Origin: Clostridia bacterium
GTDB lineage: Bacteria; Bacillota; Clostridia; Oscillospirales; Acutalibacteraceae
Assembly (NCBI GenBank): GCA_900763035.1
Contig: CAAFIS010000304.1
Location: 1 to 7,137 of the forward strand
DNA length: 7,137 bases
Direction: 5' to 3'
The translations under genes were made by a program, and so were the position numbers. Positions 6,235 through 7,137 of this stretch are shown piece after piece; within the stretch, counting starts at the first letter, position 1, and every line of letters starts with the position of its first letter. Below the pieces are notes generated by a model, which was not told the origin of the DNA, did not search any database, and saw only the letters and a program-made list of their open reading frames with translations.

Positions 6235-7137
6235 TCACAGCCGCAGCACGATCTCGTCGTACAGATCCCGGATGAACGCGCCCATCTGCTGATACAGTGC
6301 GAGCAGCAGCATCGCGACGAACACGATCAGCAAGATTGCGACCAGCATGATGAGCAGCACGAGGAACGTTTTGGCCATGCTCATGTCATGGGTCTGTTTC
6401 ATGCCGAGGATCAGCAGGGCGACGAGCCACAGGTACGACAGCGTCAGGATCACGGTGTGCAGGTCGCCTTCGGCCTGGATCATCACGTTGCTGCACAGCA
6501 GCCCCAAAAGCTGCAGGGCGATGTACGGCGTGCAGGCATAGCCGGTGGCCGTGACGATGTCCCCGAACGTGCCCTCGCCGTCGAGCAGCGCCGTGACGCT
6601 CCACTGACTGATGCACCAGAGCAAAAAGCCGACCGCCAGATAGGCGAGCGTGCCGAACAGGTCGTAGCTCTGCCGATCGTTTTGGTTGAACAGGAAGCCC
6701 GTGCAAACAGCGGACAGCACGGTCACGACGCAGGCGGCGGAAAACAGCAGCAATGCCGCCGGAAGGCTGCCGCGCCGCTCCCGTTTAAGGTCCCAAAAGC
6801 CGGAGAGCGGATGGACGCTGACGCGGCCGGCATACAGCAGCGCTGCCCGCAGCGAACCTTTGGGCGCCGTTTCGGCCGCGCGCCGCCGCAGCCGCGAAAG
6901 CAGACGCGCCGCGGCCACCGCGGCTGCGACGATGACGAGCAGCAGCACCGCGTGATCCTCGATCCAAGCGCGCCGCACGAACGCGAAGGCTTTCGACCAG
7001 TCTTCCCGGTCATTCGCCCGGCGGAAATACGTCATCGCCTGCCGCATATCCTGACGGCGGTAGGCCGCAAGGCCCAGCCCGCGCACGGCCAGCGTGCAGT
7101 TGGCGTTCTCCTGCAGGATCTGCTCCCACAAGGCGCC
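6235..7137 (-). CDS. TPR-like/YIP1 family multi-pass membrane protein (5' end missing)
   Basis: C-terminal 300 residues of a protein that enters from the right edge; the TTG at 7131 is unlikely to be the start because the frame is open upstream and the first residues fit a repeat. The visible order is as follows. A TPR-like helical pair comes first, with A.Y.....QA..YF..A spacing (about 1-55; GLGLAAYRRQDMRQAMTYF). A single membrane helix follows (about 63-80), then a basic stretch (LSRLRRR). The YIP1 domain starts at HPLSGFWDLKRERRGS (about 109-124) and has about five helices (near 125-149, 158-182, 192-214, 227-245, 256-282). YIP1 proteins are integral membrane proteins of unclear bacterial function. 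From memory, longer relatives in Paenibacillus carry N-terminal beta-propeller (NHL) and TPR regions and sit beside DUF5696 and sugar permease genes; this is not checkable here. The stop is TGA at 6235-6237. Confidence 0.85.
   Translation of the reverse strand, partial: GALWEQILQENANCTLAVRGLGLAAYRRQDMRQAMTYFRRANDREDWSKAFAFVRRAWIEDHAVLLLVIVAAAVAAARLLSRLRRRAAETAPKGSLRAALLYAGRVSVHPLSGFWDLKRERRGSLPAALLLFSAACVVTVLSAVCTGFLFNQNDRQSYDLFGTLAYLAVGFLLWCISQWSVTALLDGEGTFGDIVTATGYACTPYIALQLLGLLCSNVMIQAEGDLHTVILTLSYLWLVALLILGMKQTHDMSMAKTFLVLLIMLVAILLIVFVAMLLLALYQQMGAFIRDLYDEIVLRL

Noticed and set aside
2661..6275. Very long open frame of 1204 codons on the plus strand
   Set aside because: It is antisense to the DUF5696 and first permease genes in exact codon register. 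It stays open because the sense genes avoid TTA, CTA and TCA. The translation is His/Arg/Gln/Gly-rich with no domain, and the sense strand has signal peptide, motifs and ribosome binding sites.

Overview
The window is almost filled by one operon-like block on the minus strand of what looks like a high-GC Firmicute of the Clostridia, possibly a gut Oscillospiraceae- or Christensenellales-type bacterium or a relative of Paenibacillus. The grounds are strong AGGAGG-type ribosome binding sites before each gene whose upstream region is visible, two Gram-positive-style lipoproteins with lipoboxes, GC of about 60% by eye, rare use of TTA/CTA/TCA codons, and protein families best known to me from Paenibacillaceae and Clostridia. 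The taxonomic placement is inference.

In transcription order (right to left) the genes are: (1) the 3' part of a TPR-like/YIP1 multi-pass membrane protein, which runs off the right edge; (2) an 840-residue lipoprotein of the DUF5696 type; (3) and (4) two CUT1-type sugar ABC permeases; and (5) an extracellular solute-binding lipoprotein, which runs off the left edge. Intergenic gaps are 34, 3, 19 and 118 nt. No promoter or factor-independent terminator is visible. The operon start lies beyond base 7137, and no proper end is seen at base 1.

How they probably work together: the binding lipoprotein captures a carbohydrate, or oligosaccharide-like ligand, at the cell surface. The permease pair moves it across the membrane, powered by an ATPase not encoded here, as is common for CUT1 systems that share an MsmX-type ATPase. 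The DUF5696 lipoprotein, which looks like a TIM barrel, may trim or bind the glycan outside the cell. The YIP1 protein has no established role but travels with these genes. The substrate is unknown.

The most unusual spot is the extreme left edge. The last ~38 codons of the binding-protein frame (bases 1-114) stop looking like protein, while the opposite strand of the same bases reads as a Pro/Thr/Glu/Ala-rich linker. This suggests a junction (rearrangement or assembly join) or a frameshift at about base 100-120. Apart from this, the window is an ordinary but functionally uncharacterised transport cluster. I found no CRISPR array, tRNA, rRNA, insertion sequence or phage gene.
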